Source: Primorskyibacter aestuariivivens (lineage in GTDB: Bacteria; Pseudomonadota; Alphaproteobacteria; Rhodobacterales; Rhodobacteraceae). Taken from it: a stretch of 64,000 nt of DNA. Shown one piece after another: positions 8,256-16,525 of this stretch; position 1 is the first letter of the stretch; every line of letters starts with the position of its first letter. The DNA is taken from positions 1-64,000 of the forward strand of contig NZ_JAQIOZ010000001.1 in NCBI RefSeq assembly GCF_028023675.1. Reading direction: 5' to 3'. The notes beneath the pieces are model-generated. The model saw only the letters and a list, made by a program, of their open reading frames with translations, was not told the DNA's origin and did no database searches. The position numbers and the translations under genes are program-made.

Positions 8256-9032
8256 TTAGGGCAGCGCCAGCCAATCGGGGATTTCAGCCAGTTGCGGGCG
8301 GAAATAGGCGATCATCCGGCCCTCGGGCGGCGCGGTGGCCGTGTCGGCAAACCCTGCGATGCCGTGCAGCACCTGCCGATGCAGGATCAATGCCTCTCCG
8401 GGCCGTGCATGCAATTCCAGACGCGGGCATGCGTCAAAGACGCGGCGGCGGGCGGACTGGTACGCGTCGGTCACATCCGTGTCCCGCTCCCGGGCGTCCG
8501 TCATGCCGCCCAGTACCTGCTCAAATGCCTGTTTCATGATCAGGTGACTGCCGTCCCACACCACCAGCGGCGCGGCGTCCGGGCTTGTCTCGTTCAACGG
8601 AATTCCAAGGATAAAGCCATGCGGTTCATGCAAATGCCGCCGCCGCTTGTCCCCCACCGGCAACAACCCATCCACATGGGCCGCGTCGCGGTGTTGCCGA
8701 TAGCGAAACGCCGCGTCGCTTTCACCGGCGCGGGGCTTTGGGTAGCCCGGTCGCACGACCGAGACCTGCGCCCGGTGCCAGTGTTGTGCGCCATAGAGCG
8801 CCGTCAACTCTTCCACCGCGCGCCCGGCCAGAGAGACATCGCCAATGGAGCCGTCCGGCGCATTGTGCAGCACATCGACACCGACGAACCACGTCTTGTC
8901 GCATTGCCACTGCTGGCTGTGCTCATCCGACTCGATCGCGTCGCGCGCAATCTCTGCGGCACGGGCAGCCCAGTCGGCAAGCCGGGGATCATGGGGCAGT
9001 TTGGCCCAGCCACGCGCCAGCAGCGTTTTCAA
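8256..9032 (-). CDS. Phytanoyl-CoA dioxygenase-like Fe(II)/2OG oxygenase
   Basis: 258 residues with the double-stranded beta-helix iron site of the PhyH family: His119-x-Asp121 (HVDGL) and a distal His223 (HRQVLHGI), followed by an Arg (GRMIAYFRP) suited to bind 2-oxoglutarate. The ORF opens with a TTG at 9032 that overlaps the stop of the TauE gene (TTGA); no ATG lies nearby, so coupled initiation at a rare start codon is the best reading. It probably hydroxylates a small molecule; the substrate is unknown. Last gene of the apparent order TauE then PhyH on the minus strand. Confidence 0.75.
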   Translation of the reverse strand: MKTLLARGWAKLPHDPRLADWAARAAEIARDAIESDEHSQQWQCDKTWFVGVDVLHNAPDGSIGDVSLAGRAVEELTALYGAQHWHRAQVSVVRPGYPKPRAGESDAAFRYRQHRDAAHVDGLLPVGDKRRRHLHEPHGFILGIPLNETSPDAAPLVVWDGSHLIMKQAFEQVLGGMTDARERDTDVTDAYQSARRRVFDACPRLELHARPGEALILHRQVLHGIAGFADTATAPPEGRMIAYFRPQLAEIPDWLALP

Positions 9033-9853
9033 TAGCCCAGCGCCTTGCGCAGCATGTTCAGCGCCACGAGGATCAGGAAAGCCGCAAAGACGCGCTTGAG
9101 CGGCTTGGGGTCCATCGCATGGGCGATGCGCACACCGACAGGCGCGGTGATGAGCGTCATGGCAATGACGATGGCAAAGGCCACGAGATTGACCGCCCCG
9201 ATGGTCAGCGGCGGGCGCTGGTCCGGCGCAATGTCCAGAAACAGGAAACCGATCACCGAAGGCACAGCGATCAGCACACCAAAGCCCGCCGCGGTCGCAA
9301 CCGCGCGGTGGATCGGCGTGTTATAGAGGCTCATCAGCGGCACCCCGAAACTGCCCCCGCCGATGCCCATGAGCACAGACAGGAAGCCCACAACGGGCGA
9401 CAGGATTGCGCGCGGCAACCCGGTCGGCATGGCCTCTCCCAGCCGCCAATGGGCGCGTCCAAAAGCCAAGTAGAGCCCGATCACGATCCCCAGCCCGCCA
9501 AACACCGCTTGCAACACGACCGAGCGCAGAGAGGACGCCACCAGCACCCCCAGCAGCGCGCCCAGCGCGATGCCCGGCGCCCATGTCCGCAGGATGCCCC
9601 AGTCCACCGCGCCTTTCTTGTTATGGCTGTGCACCGAACGCAAAGAGGTCACGATGATCGTCGCCAGCGAGGTGGCCAGACACATCTGCATCAATTGCGG
9701 ACCGCCATAGCCCAGCGTCTGGAAGGCGTAGAAAAAGGCCGGGACCAGGACAATGCCGCCGCCCACGCCCAAAAGCCCCGCCAGCACCCCGGCAAAGCCG
9801 CCGATGACAACCAGCAGAGTGAACATTTGCACCAGAAGCATGGTGTCAGGCAT
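9029..9853 (-). CDS. TauE/SafE family anion exporter
   Basis: 274 residues with about eight hydrophobic segments and the family's internal duplication: GGFAGVLAGLLGVGGGIVLVP near the N-terminus and GFLSVLMGIGGGSFGVPLMS in the second half, both Gly-rich re-entrant motifs typical of TauE/SafE. Characterised relatives export sulfite, sulfoacetate or other organosulfur anions from the cytoplasm. The stop overlaps the PhyH-like gene downstream. The 86-nt gap to the RraA-type gene upstream may or may not break the transcript. Confidence 0.85.
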   Translation of the reverse strand: MPDTMLLVQMFTLLVVIGGFAGVLAGLLGVGGGIVLVPAFFYAFQTLGYGGPQLMQMCLATSLATIIVTSLRSVHSHNKKGAVDWGILRTWAPGIALGALLGVLVASSLRSVVLQAVFGGLGIVIGLYLAFGRAHWRLGEAMPTGLPRAILSPVVGFLSVLMGIGGGSFGVPLMSLYNTPIHRAVATAAGFGVLIAVPSVIGFLFLDIAPDQRPPLTIGAVNLVAFAIVIAMTLITAPVGVRIAHAMDPKPLKRVFAAFLILVALNMLRKALGY

Positions 9854-9939
9854 GTGGGTCTCTCCCCTGTGATTGCCCCACGCTTACAGGGGGACGCGCG
9901 ACGGGAAAAGCACCTTTGCCGGGGCTGACGCCGGATGGC

Positions 9940-10635
9940 TCAGGTGCGCGCCTTCTCGAACGCGGTCCAGGCGGTCTCGAAGGCGTCAAAATCAAAGCCC
10001 GGCTTGCGCGCGGCCTCCAGCACGATCTTTTCGGTGTCGAGCAGTTTGTGAATGGCCGCCTCCAGCTCTGTCTCATACCCCGCCGGGATCACCAGCGCGC
10101 CGTGCCGGTCGGCATGGACCAGTTCATTGTCGTCGATCTCGAGGCCAAAGATACGCACCCGCGTGCCGATTTCGCGCACATGGACAAATCCATGGCTGGG
10201 GCCGATGCTGCCCGCAATCACCGGGAAACCCTCGGGCAGATCGCCCAGATCACGCATCACCCCATTGGTGAGCGCGCCGCAGAGGCCCAGCCCCTTATGC
10301 ACGGTCGTGTTGATCTCGCCCCAATAGGCCCCGATGGCGTTGGGCACGTCCAGATCCTCGACCACCGCCAATGCGGGGCGCGGACCGGATGCCATGTGAC
10401 GGTAATAGTCCATGCGCCGTGCCTTGATCACCTCGGGCGCTTCCGTCGGTGGGGCCAGAGCGGCGATGCGCGCGGTGCGGGCATAGCCCACCAGTGCGCC
10501 GGCGTCGGGGTGGCTCGACAGCATGGTGCCGCGGGTGAAGCGGTCAAAGCCGCGCTTGCCCTCGACCACTTCGATGGCGTTGCAAACCGTTGGCGTATCC
10601 ACCGATTGCAGCAATTTCAAAAGGCTGTCCTGCAT
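9940..10635 (-). CDS. RraA/HMG-aldolase fold protein
   Basis: 231 residues of the RraA-like family (COG0684). Recognisable segments are the N-terminal TPTVCNAIE, the central GALTNGVMRDLGDL (the Arg-Asp of the metal/substrate loop) and VHADRHGALVIP near residue 185. Catabolic members are 4-hydroxy-4-methyl-2-oxoglutarate or oxaloacetate aldolases/decarboxylases; true RraA inhibits RNase E. Its place as the last gene of a long catabolic transcript, one nt after the hydrolase gene, favours an aldolase or decarboxylase role here. Substrate unknown. Confidence 0.8.
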   Translation of the reverse strand: MQDSLLKLLQSVDTPTVCNAIEVVEGKRGFDRFTRGTMLSSHPDAGALVGYARTARIAALAPPTEAPEVIKARRMDYYRHMASGPRPALAVVEDLDVPNAIGAYWGEINTTVHKGLGLCGALTNGVMRDLGDLPEGFPVIAGSIGPSHGFVHVREIGTRVRIFGLEIDDNELVHADRHGALVIPAGYETELEAAIHKLLDTEKIVLEAARKPGFDFDAFETAWTAFEKART

Positions 10636-10636
10636 G

Positions 10637-11323
10637 TCACTCCTCCCTGAGCCAGACGGCCAGCGCCTGTGTTGTTTCGTCCGGGGCCTCCAGCGTGGGC
10701 AGATGGCCCGCGCCGTCGATGATTTTGAGCGTGGCTTGGGGCAAGAGACCCGCCATCAGCTCATGGCGATGCACAGGGCAAAGCGCATCATGGCGACCAC
10801 AGAGCACCAGCACCGGTTTGTCATAGGCTTTCAGCGTCTCGGACTGATCAGGCCGGTGCATGAGAGCGATGGATTGGCGGATAAACACCTCTGGCCCCTG
10901 CGCCAGCGCCATCTCCATACAAAGGTCCAATATCGCCCCGCGATCCGGGGTGTCCGCCAGGTAATTGGGCTTCATCTCGTCGCGCATAACGCTGGCCAAA
11001 CCGCCCGCGCGCACCTTGTCCATTTGCGGGCCGCGTCGCGCCTTGACCGTGTCACTTTCGGCCAGCGGGTTGGTGTCCATCAGCGCCAGCCGCGTGACGC
11101 GATCCGGGGCTTGCCGGATCACCTCCATTGCGACGATGCCACCCATGGAAAGGCCCGCCAGCGCGAATTGCTCCGGGGCCTCGGCCAGCACGTGTTCGGC
11201 CAGTGCCTCGACCGTGTCGGCCCCGCCAATGGGCAGGCACATCCCGCCCAGCGCGTCCATCTGCGGCGCGAAAAGCCGGGCATCACACATCATGCCCGGC
11301 AGAAAGACCAGAGGATCGCTCAT
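10637..11323 (-). CDS. Alpha/beta hydrolase
   Basis: 228 residues starting at the ATG at 11323, which overlaps the stop of the MetE-like gene (ATGA). The nucleophile elbow GLSMGG places Ser59; the acid and base are likely Asp in CGRHDALCP and His in GAGHLPTLE. This is a typical small esterase/lactonase/C-C hydrolase fold without signal peptide, so cytoplasmic. Immediate neighbours are a MetE-core protein and an RraA-type aldolase, suggesting it hydrolyses an ester, lactone or beta-diketone intermediate of the island's pathway. Confidence 0.85.
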   Translation of the reverse strand: MSDPLVFLPGMMCDARLFAPQMDALGGMCLPIGGADTVEALAEHVLAEAPEQFALAGLSMGGIVAMEVIRQAPDRVTRLALMDTNPLAESDTVKARRGPQMDKVRAGGLASVMRDEMKPNYLADTPDRGAILDLCMEMALAQGPEVFIRQSIALMHRPDQSETLKAYDKPVLVLCGRHDALCPVHRHELMAGLLPQATLKIIDGAGHLPTLEAPDETTQALAVWLREE

Positions 11324-12444
11324 CCCAGCTTGGCCGCCCCTGCGCTGAGCGCGCCCAGCTTGGCATAGGCGATCTCGGCGTCCACCGCGCCAAAGCCCGC
11401 AAAGGTGCCAAAGCCGCAATCGCTGCCCGCGATCACCCGGTCTGCGCCGACGATATCCACGAACCGCTCGATCCGCTGCGCCACAAGGTCCGGATGTTCG
11501 ACAAAATTGGTCGTCGTATCCACCACACCCGGCACCAGCACCTTGTCGTCGGGAATATCCCCCTTGCGATCCCGGAACACGGTCCATTCATGGCCATGGC
11601 GGGGGTTCGAGGTCTCAAAGAGCACATAACGCGCCTTGGCCGACATCAGCGTGTCGAACATCTTGGACATGGGGATGTCGCAGACATGCGGCCCCTCGTA
11701 ATTGCCCCAGCAGATATGGATGCGGACCTTTTCTGCGGGCACGTCCTGAAGCGCGTGGTTCAGCGCCTCGACATGGGAATTGGCGATCTGGATGAATTCC
11801 TCATCTGACAGATCATTGAAGAGCATGTGGCGGGACAACGCGAGATCGGGGCAGTCCAGTTGCAGGTCCAGACCTGCGGCGACGATGGTCTCGTATTCTT
11901 CCTTCATGGCATCGGCCAGCGCCGCCAGATAGGCCTCACGCGTCGGATAGAAATCATTCTGCAGGAAGAGAGAGATCACCCCCGGCGAGGCCGCGTTCAT
12001 GAAGCCGCGCTCCACGCCATGCGTGGCCATCGCCGCCTTGAGATTGGCGATATCCTTTTGCAACTCGCCCTGCCCCTTGGATGTCACCTCGCCCACGCAC
12101 ATCGGTCGCGCATATTGCGGCGTGCCGCCATCATCGGCCAGACGCTTGAGAAAGCTTGGAAATTTCTTCAGATCGGCGGGCGCATTGCGAGGGGAATCGC
12201 CGTCAAAACCGGTATAGCGATCCTTGACATAGGTGGCGTAGCTGATCTTGGACGTTTCCCCGTCGGAGACAATGTCGATCCCGGCGTCCTTTTGTTTCCG
12301 AACCGTCTCATCCACCGCCGCCGTCATACAGGCGTCGAACGCGGCCTCGTCATAGGATTCGCCATGCTCACGGGCAAAAATGAAATCGACAACATCCTGG
12401 GTCCGGGGGAGCGAGCCGACATGGGTGGTTTTGATCCGGGACAT
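11320..12444 (-). CDS. MetE C-terminal-domain-only protein (core methionine-synthase fold)
   Basis: 374 residues, half the length of MetE, corresponding to the C-terminal catalytic (beta/alpha)8 domain alone. All four zinc ligands of MetE are recognisable: His243 and Cys245 (IHICWG), Glu277 (LFETSN) and Cys343 (GSDCGFG). The N-terminal THVGSLPR matches the family. Stand-alone members can transfer methyl groups between a donor and a thiol without the N-terminal folate domain. Because it is embedded between a hydrolase and a GH1 glycosidase in a catabolic operon, a role in demethylating or C-S chemistry on an imported compound is more likely than methionine synthesis; that is inference. Confidence 0.85.
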   Translation of the reverse strand: MSRIKTTHVGSLPRTQDVVDFIFAREHGESYDEAAFDACMTAAVDETVRKQKDAGIDIVSDGETSKISYATYVKDRYTGFDGDSPRNAPADLKKFPSFLKRLADDGGTPQYARPMCVGEVTSKGQGELQKDIANLKAAMATHGVERGFMNAASPGVISLFLQNDFYPTREAYLAALADAMKEEYETIVAAGLDLQLDCPDLALSRHMLFNDLSDEEFIQIANSHVEALNHALQDVPAEKVRIHICWGNYEGPHVCDIPMSKMFDTLMSAKARYVLFETSNPRHGHEWTVFRDRKGDIPDDKVLVPGVVDTTTNFVEHPDLVAQRIERFVDIVGADRVIAGSDCGFGTFAGFGAVDAEIAYAKLGALSAGAAKLG

Positions 12445-12462
12445 GAGGTGCCTTTCTGTGAT

Positions 12463-13800
12463 TTATCGCGCCAAGGCGGCGGCCAGCGCGTGATAGGAGG
12501 ATTTGGGTGTACGGGTCTGGGTGGCGTAATCCACATGGACAAGGCCAAAGCGCTTGTCATAGCCAAAGGCCCATTCGTAATTGTCCAGAAGCGACCAATA
12601 GAAAAAGCCGCGCAGGTCAACGCCATCAGAGATGGCGCGGCGGGCGGCGGCGAGATGCCCGTCGATATAGCCAATGCGTACCGGGTCATGCACTGCGCAC
12701 GCGTTCAGGTGGTCATCGCCCGCCATGCCGTTTTCCGTCACATAGATCGGCAGGCCCTTGGCGGGGCCATCGCTCAGGCGGGTGAGGATTTCGTAAAGCC
12801 CCTCAGGGCGTATTTCCCAGCCCATATCGGTTTTGGGCAGCGGGCCTTCGACCTGTTTGTAGCTGGGCCACGGGGTGTCCGCATCATGCGCGTAATTCGC
12901 CCGCGTGTAGTAATTCACCCCCAGCCAGTCGAGCGGCGTGGCGATGATGTCCATATCCGCCTCCCAGCCCATCGGCATATGCGGGGCCAACCCCTCCATC
13001 GCCTCGGCCGGGTATCCCTGCCCCGCCATGGCCTCGATGAACCAGCGGTTATAGATCGCGTCACCGCGCGCGGCGGCGGCAATATCCTCGGGCGCGTCGC
13101 TGGCCGGGGTGGCGGTTTCGAAATTCAGAACGATGCCCAGCTCTTTCGCCCCTGCCCCGCGCAGCGCCTGCATCGCGGTGCCATGCGCCAGCAGCACGTG
13201 ATGCATCGCATGGGCGGCGGCGCGGATATCGCGCATCCCCGGCGCATGCGCCCCCACGAAATGCGACAGCCATGCCACGCACCACGGCTCGTTCAGCGTC
13301 GCGGTCGAGGCGACTCGGTCGCCCAAACGCGCATGGACCAGCTCCGCATAGTCAGTGAACCAGCCCGCCACATCACGGTTCATCCAGCCGCCGAGCCCGG
13401 CCAAGGCCGAGGGCAGATCCCAGTGATAGAGCGTCAGGAAGGGTTTCATCCCGCGTTCCAGCACCCCGTCCACCAGCCGGTCATAGAAATCGAGCCCCGC
13501 CGCGTTCACCGCGCCGCGCCCCTCGGGCAGGATACGGGGCCATGCGGTCGAGAAACGGTAGGAATCCATGCCTGCGGCTTGCAGGAGATCAAGGTCCCCC
13601 TCCCACCGGTGGTAATGGTCACAGGCCACCGCCCCGTCATGCGCGCCAAACACATTGCCCGGTGTGGCGGCGAATGTGTCCCAATGGCAGGGACCGGCCC
13701 CGCCCGAGGCCATGCCCTCGATCTGGTAGGCGGCGGTGGCCGCGCCAAACAGGAAATGCTCGGGGAAATCGCTGCGGGATATGGTCAATGTGTCAGTCAT
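12463..13800 (-). CDS. GH1 family beta-glycosidase
   Basis: 445 residues, full length for a bacterial GH1 enzyme. The acid/base Glu171 is in TLNEPW and the nucleophile Glu356 in YVTENG; the N-terminal FLFGAATAAYQIEG and C-terminal LLDNYEWAFGYDKRFGLVHV are family hallmarks. There is no signal peptide, so it acts on glycosides after import, consistent with the ABC importer of the same island. The start at 13800 (MTDTLTISRSDFP) overlaps the preceding methyltransferase gene by 8 nt; the longer in-frame extension to 13938 lies within that gene. Confidence 0.93.
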   Translation of the reverse strand: MTDTLTISRSDFPEHFLFGAATAAYQIEGMASGGAGPCHWDTFAATPGNVFGAHDGAVACDHYHRWEGDLDLLQAAGMDSYRFSTAWPRILPEGRGAVNAAGLDFYDRLVDGVLERGMKPFLTLYHWDLPSALAGLGGWMNRDVAGWFTDYAELVHARLGDRVASTATLNEPWCVAWLSHFVGAHAPGMRDIRAAAHAMHHVLLAHGTAMQALRGAGAKELGIVLNFETATPASDAPEDIAAAARGDAIYNRWFIEAMAGQGYPAEAMEGLAPHMPMGWEADMDIIATPLDWLGVNYYTRANYAHDADTPWPSYKQVEGPLPKTDMGWEIRPEGLYEILTRLSDGPAKGLPIYVTENGMAGDDHLNACAVHDPVRIGYIDGHLAAARRAISDGVDLRGFFYWSLLDNYEWAFGYDKRFGLVHVDYATQTRTPKSSYHALAAALAR

Positions 13801-14428
13801 CGGTGTCGGCCTCCTCCGGGAATGCATCTTTACGCGCCATAACGACGGTATGGGAATTACACTCCGGGTCTTCGGCCAGAAAGCCGGTGAGCCGCAACCC
13901 CTGTTCCAGCAGGATCGTGGCATATTCCGCCGGGGCAAGGCTGGCGTGATAGACCGTGCGGCCCGCCACGGTGCCGGTGGTCTCGCCCTGATTGGGGCCT
14001 GTGGTGAACATCAGAGATCCGCCACGGTTCAGATGCAGCGCCATGCGGCGCAAAACGGGACGTTGTTCGTCCATCGTCAGGTGGAACAAGCTGTTCCAGG
14101 CGATGATGCCGTCGAAGGTCTCGCCAAGGTCCAGATCGCGCATATCCGCCTCGCGCCAGTCGCCCTGCGGCCAGCGTTGGCGCGCGATTTCCAGCATCGC
14201 CGACGAAAAATCCACGCCGGTCACGGCAAAACCTTCGGCCATGAACCAGCGCGCAATCGGCTCGCCCGCGCCACAGCCAAGGTCAAGCACGCGCCCCCCG
14301 TCCGGCAGGCAGGCCGCAAACCGCGCCAGCCAGCGCGCCTCGAACAAGGCGCGCGAGCGTTGCGCATCATAGGCGGCGGCCTGCGCATCATAGATGTCCC
14401 GGGTCTGGTCGGGGGACGCGTCTGTCAT
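13793..14428 (-). CDS. SAM-dependent class I methyltransferase
   Basis: 211 residues with motif I VLDLGCGAGEP and the acidic end of strand 2 (VTGVDFS), then DWREADMRDL (motif II region) and IIAWNSLFHL. This is the Methyltransf_25/11 type, a small-molecule methyltransferase. It starts at the ATG at 14428, two nt after the bicupin gene, and overlaps the GH1 gene downstream. Substrate unknown. Its pairing in one operon with a MetE-core protein is noteworthy because the two could add and remove methyl groups. Confidence 0.85.
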   Translation of the reverse strand: MTDASPDQTRDIYDAQAAAYDAQRSRALFEARWLARFAACLPDGGRVLDLGCGAGEPIARWFMAEGFAVTGVDFSSAMLEIARQRWPQGDWREADMRDLDLGETFDGIIAWNSLFHLTMDEQRPVLRRMALHLNRGGSLMFTTGPNQGETTGTVAGRTVYHASLAPAEYATILLEQGLRLTGFLAEDPECNSHTVVMARKDAFPEEADTDD

Positions 14429-14429
14429 C

Positions 14430-15395
14430 TCAGCCTTTCCAGGTGAGGCCCGCGGGATCGTCGGTTCCCACGATGTGATAGAGCGCGGCCTCGCCGGTCA
14501 TCGACGGCACGGCGGAGTGATTGACGTTTTCCGGCACCGACATCGTGTCGCCCGGGGCCAGCACGGTGGAGCCCCCCTCCCAATCGACGCGCCAATGGCC
14601 CTTGACCGGCATCAGGACCGAGGGGCGGTCATGGCTGTGTTTGGTATCCGTCGCGGACGCGCGGGTGATGAAATCAACCTCAAACCCCGGCTTGTCCTTC
14701 AAAAGCCCGGTCTCGCCGATCACCTTGCAGGGCTTTTTGTCGGACAGCGCCACCATGTCCCAATAGCGCGCCACGTGGTTGGGCAGCACTTCGGCCGTCG
14801 TCGGCTCAGGGCGTTTGGCCAGTTCCTCGTCCGACATGAGCGGCATGGGCTTCACACCTTCGGGCAGGCGCTGCTGCTTTTTGCTGTCATAAAGCTTGCC
14901 GTCTTCGCCAAGAACAAGCCCATGATCGGCGGCATCCTCGATCACCTGCGGCGCCCACATCACGCCGCCCCCGGCATCGTCGCCGCCGAGGATTGCCATG
15001 ATCATCCCGTAATCGGTGCCGATATTCTCGAACCCCCGGAACACGCCGGTAGGGATGTTGAAGATGTCGCCCTCTTCCAGCGTGACCTCGCCCGCGTCAC
15101 CCCAGCGGCCCCAGAAAAAGCGCCAGCGCCCGGAGAGGACGAAAAACGCCTCAGCCGTGCGGTGATCATGCAGCGAGTTGCGGCATTTCGGCGGCTGGCC
15201 CGCTGCGCCGATGTTGAAGCCATGTTCGATGGAGATATGCACATGCTGGTCAGGGGATTCGGAAACGCCCCCGCCGATGATGGTGAAGTTTTCCTTTTGA
15301 TCGCTGCCGGGCGTATGGGCGTCGATAAAGGCGGTTTTGCAGGGTTGCAGCTCGCCGTAGCGGACGATGCGGGCTTCCATGTCTTGCGGTGTCAT
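14430..15395 (-). CDS. Two-domain cupin protein
   Basis: 321 residues from the ATG at 15395 (SD AAGGAA); a TTG at 15401 is less likely. Two cupin barrels are visible. The first has HDHRTAEAFFVLSGRWRF and EGDIFNIPTGVFRGF; the second has KHSHDRPSVLMPVKGHW and PGDTMSVPENVNHSAV. His residues suitable for metal binding occur in both. Bicupins of this type include gentisate-like dioxygenases and sugar-acid isomerases, but no closer assignment is justified. It is separated from the upstream NTF2-like gene by 137 nt and leads into the methyltransferase gene. Confidence 0.75.
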   Translation of the reverse strand: MTPQDMEARIVRYGELQPCKTAFIDAHTPGSDQKENFTIIGGGVSESPDQHVHISIEHGFNIGAAGQPPKCRNSLHDHRTAEAFFVLSGRWRFFWGRWGDAGEVTLEEGDIFNIPTGVFRGFENIGTDYGMIMAILGGDDAGGGVMWAPQVIEDAADHGLVLGEDGKLYDSKKQQRLPEGVKPMPLMSDEELAKRPEPTTAEVLPNHVARYWDMVALSDKKPCKVIGETGLLKDKPGFEVDFITRASATDTKHSHDRPSVLMPVKGHWRVDWEGGSTVLAPGDTMSVPENVNHSAVPSMTGEAALYHIVGTDDPAGLTWKG

Positions 15396-15532
15396 TGTCA
15401 AGTTCCTTGATATGTCGTTTTCCGATTGAGTGAGTGATCAGAAAACGCGACCCGGCGGGTGCGGGTTGAGCCGCTCGGCGCGGCGCGCCTGAAACAACAT
15501 ATGCAGGCGGCGGGATATTTCGGACTGGCGGA

Positions 15533-16522
15533 TCACATCTCCCCCGTCTGCAAAAGAATCTGTTTCCAGATCGCCACCTCGTCGATCAGCGTGAATTCCC
15601 GGCGCAGGCCAAAGGGGCCGAACTCGGCATGGGTGATCCCCATGATATAAACCTCCGCCCCCGTGGGGCGGCCAAAGCTGCCCCAGCCGCTATGCTTGCC
15701 ATAAAGGCTCCACCGTATAGCGGCGCGGGGCGGCATAAGCGCGTCTTCGCGTCCGATCACATGGTCCACCGAAAACGCCGCGTGCGGGAAGGCCGCGCGC
15801 AGCCCCATCCAGAACTGATCGGCCCCGTTATGGCCTTCGGTGTCATGGCCACCGGGATAATGCAGCGCGGCACCCCGGTCATATTCACCCGGAATCACTG
15901 TGAAATCCGCGCCTGCAATGCGGGTCACGATATCGGCAAGCTTTTCACCCCATTCATTGTCATTGCCCTTGCCCGCATATGGCCCCGCCACGTCATTGGC
16001 GGGCGTCATGGGTTGAACGCAATGCTCCGGCCCGCCCTCATCCCGGATGAGCTGCGCGGCATAATCCCGGGGTGTCATCCCCAACTGCCTTGCAATCGCG
16101 CCTTGGTCCCGCACCAACCATTCATCGTTGATCTGGTTCTCTGCGGCATGGCAATCGGCCAGAATACGATACCGCAGCCGCTTGCCCGAGGCCGCGCCAT
16201 AGGCTCCGTCATGGGCGTGGGTTGCCGTTGAAATCAGCCGGTGCGAGCTTAGGAAACCTCCGCTTGGGGCGTCGCACCAGATCACATCCTCACCCAGCAA
16301 TTGCCGGTCCGGAAACTCCGCCAGCGTCGCCATGGTCGCGCCGATGACGCCTCTATTGCCCACCACAACCGAGGCGGGCGAGCGCACGACAATCTCCTTG
16401 CCGTAATACTGGTGCAGTGTGGCGATGCCGCGATCTTCCCAGATCTCGCGGGTCACGCCGAGGATATAGTCTACCGGGTCGCTCCAGCGTGGGGCAAAAC
16501 CTGTCATCGGATGCTCAACCAT
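15533..16522 (-). CDS. Two-domain NTF2/SnoaL-like protein, type A (copy 1)
   Basis: 329 residues forming two NTF2-like halves. The first covers about 1-135 (DYILGVTREIWEDRG, TMATLAEFPDRQLLGEDVIW, ISTATHAH); the second covers about 190-325 (NEWGEKLADIVTRI, FWMGLRAAFPHAAFSVDHVIG, HAEFGPFGLRREFTLIDEVAIWKQ). Roughly half of its residues match the neighbour at 16526-17503 by eye, so the two arose by tandem duplication. The fold hosts isomerases, dehydratases and epoxide hydrolases as well as non-enzymatic binders; no catalytic set can be named. Cytoplasmic, no signal peptide. It lies 3 nt after its paralog. Confidence 0.8.
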   Translation of the reverse strand: MVEHPMTGFAPRWSDPVDYILGVTREIWEDRGIATLHQYYGKEIVVRSPASVVVGNRGVIGATMATLAEFPDRQLLGEDVIWCDAPSGGFLSSHRLISTATHAHDGAYGAASGKRLRYRILADCHAAENQINDEWLVRDQGAIARQLGMTPRDYAAQLIRDEGGPEHCVQPMTPANDVAGPYAGKGNDNEWGEKLADIVTRIAGADFTVIPGEYDRGAALHYPGGHDTEGHNGADQFWMGLRAAFPHAAFSVDHVIGREDALMPPRAAIRWSLYGKHSGWGSFGRPTGAEVYIMGITHAEFGPFGLRREFTLIDEVAIWKQILLQTGEM

Positions 16523-16525
16523 GGG

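Noticed and set aside
11827-13842. A 671-codon plus-strand open frame
   Set aside because: Antisense to the MetE-core and GH1 genes, whose catalytic motifs are intact on the minus strand.
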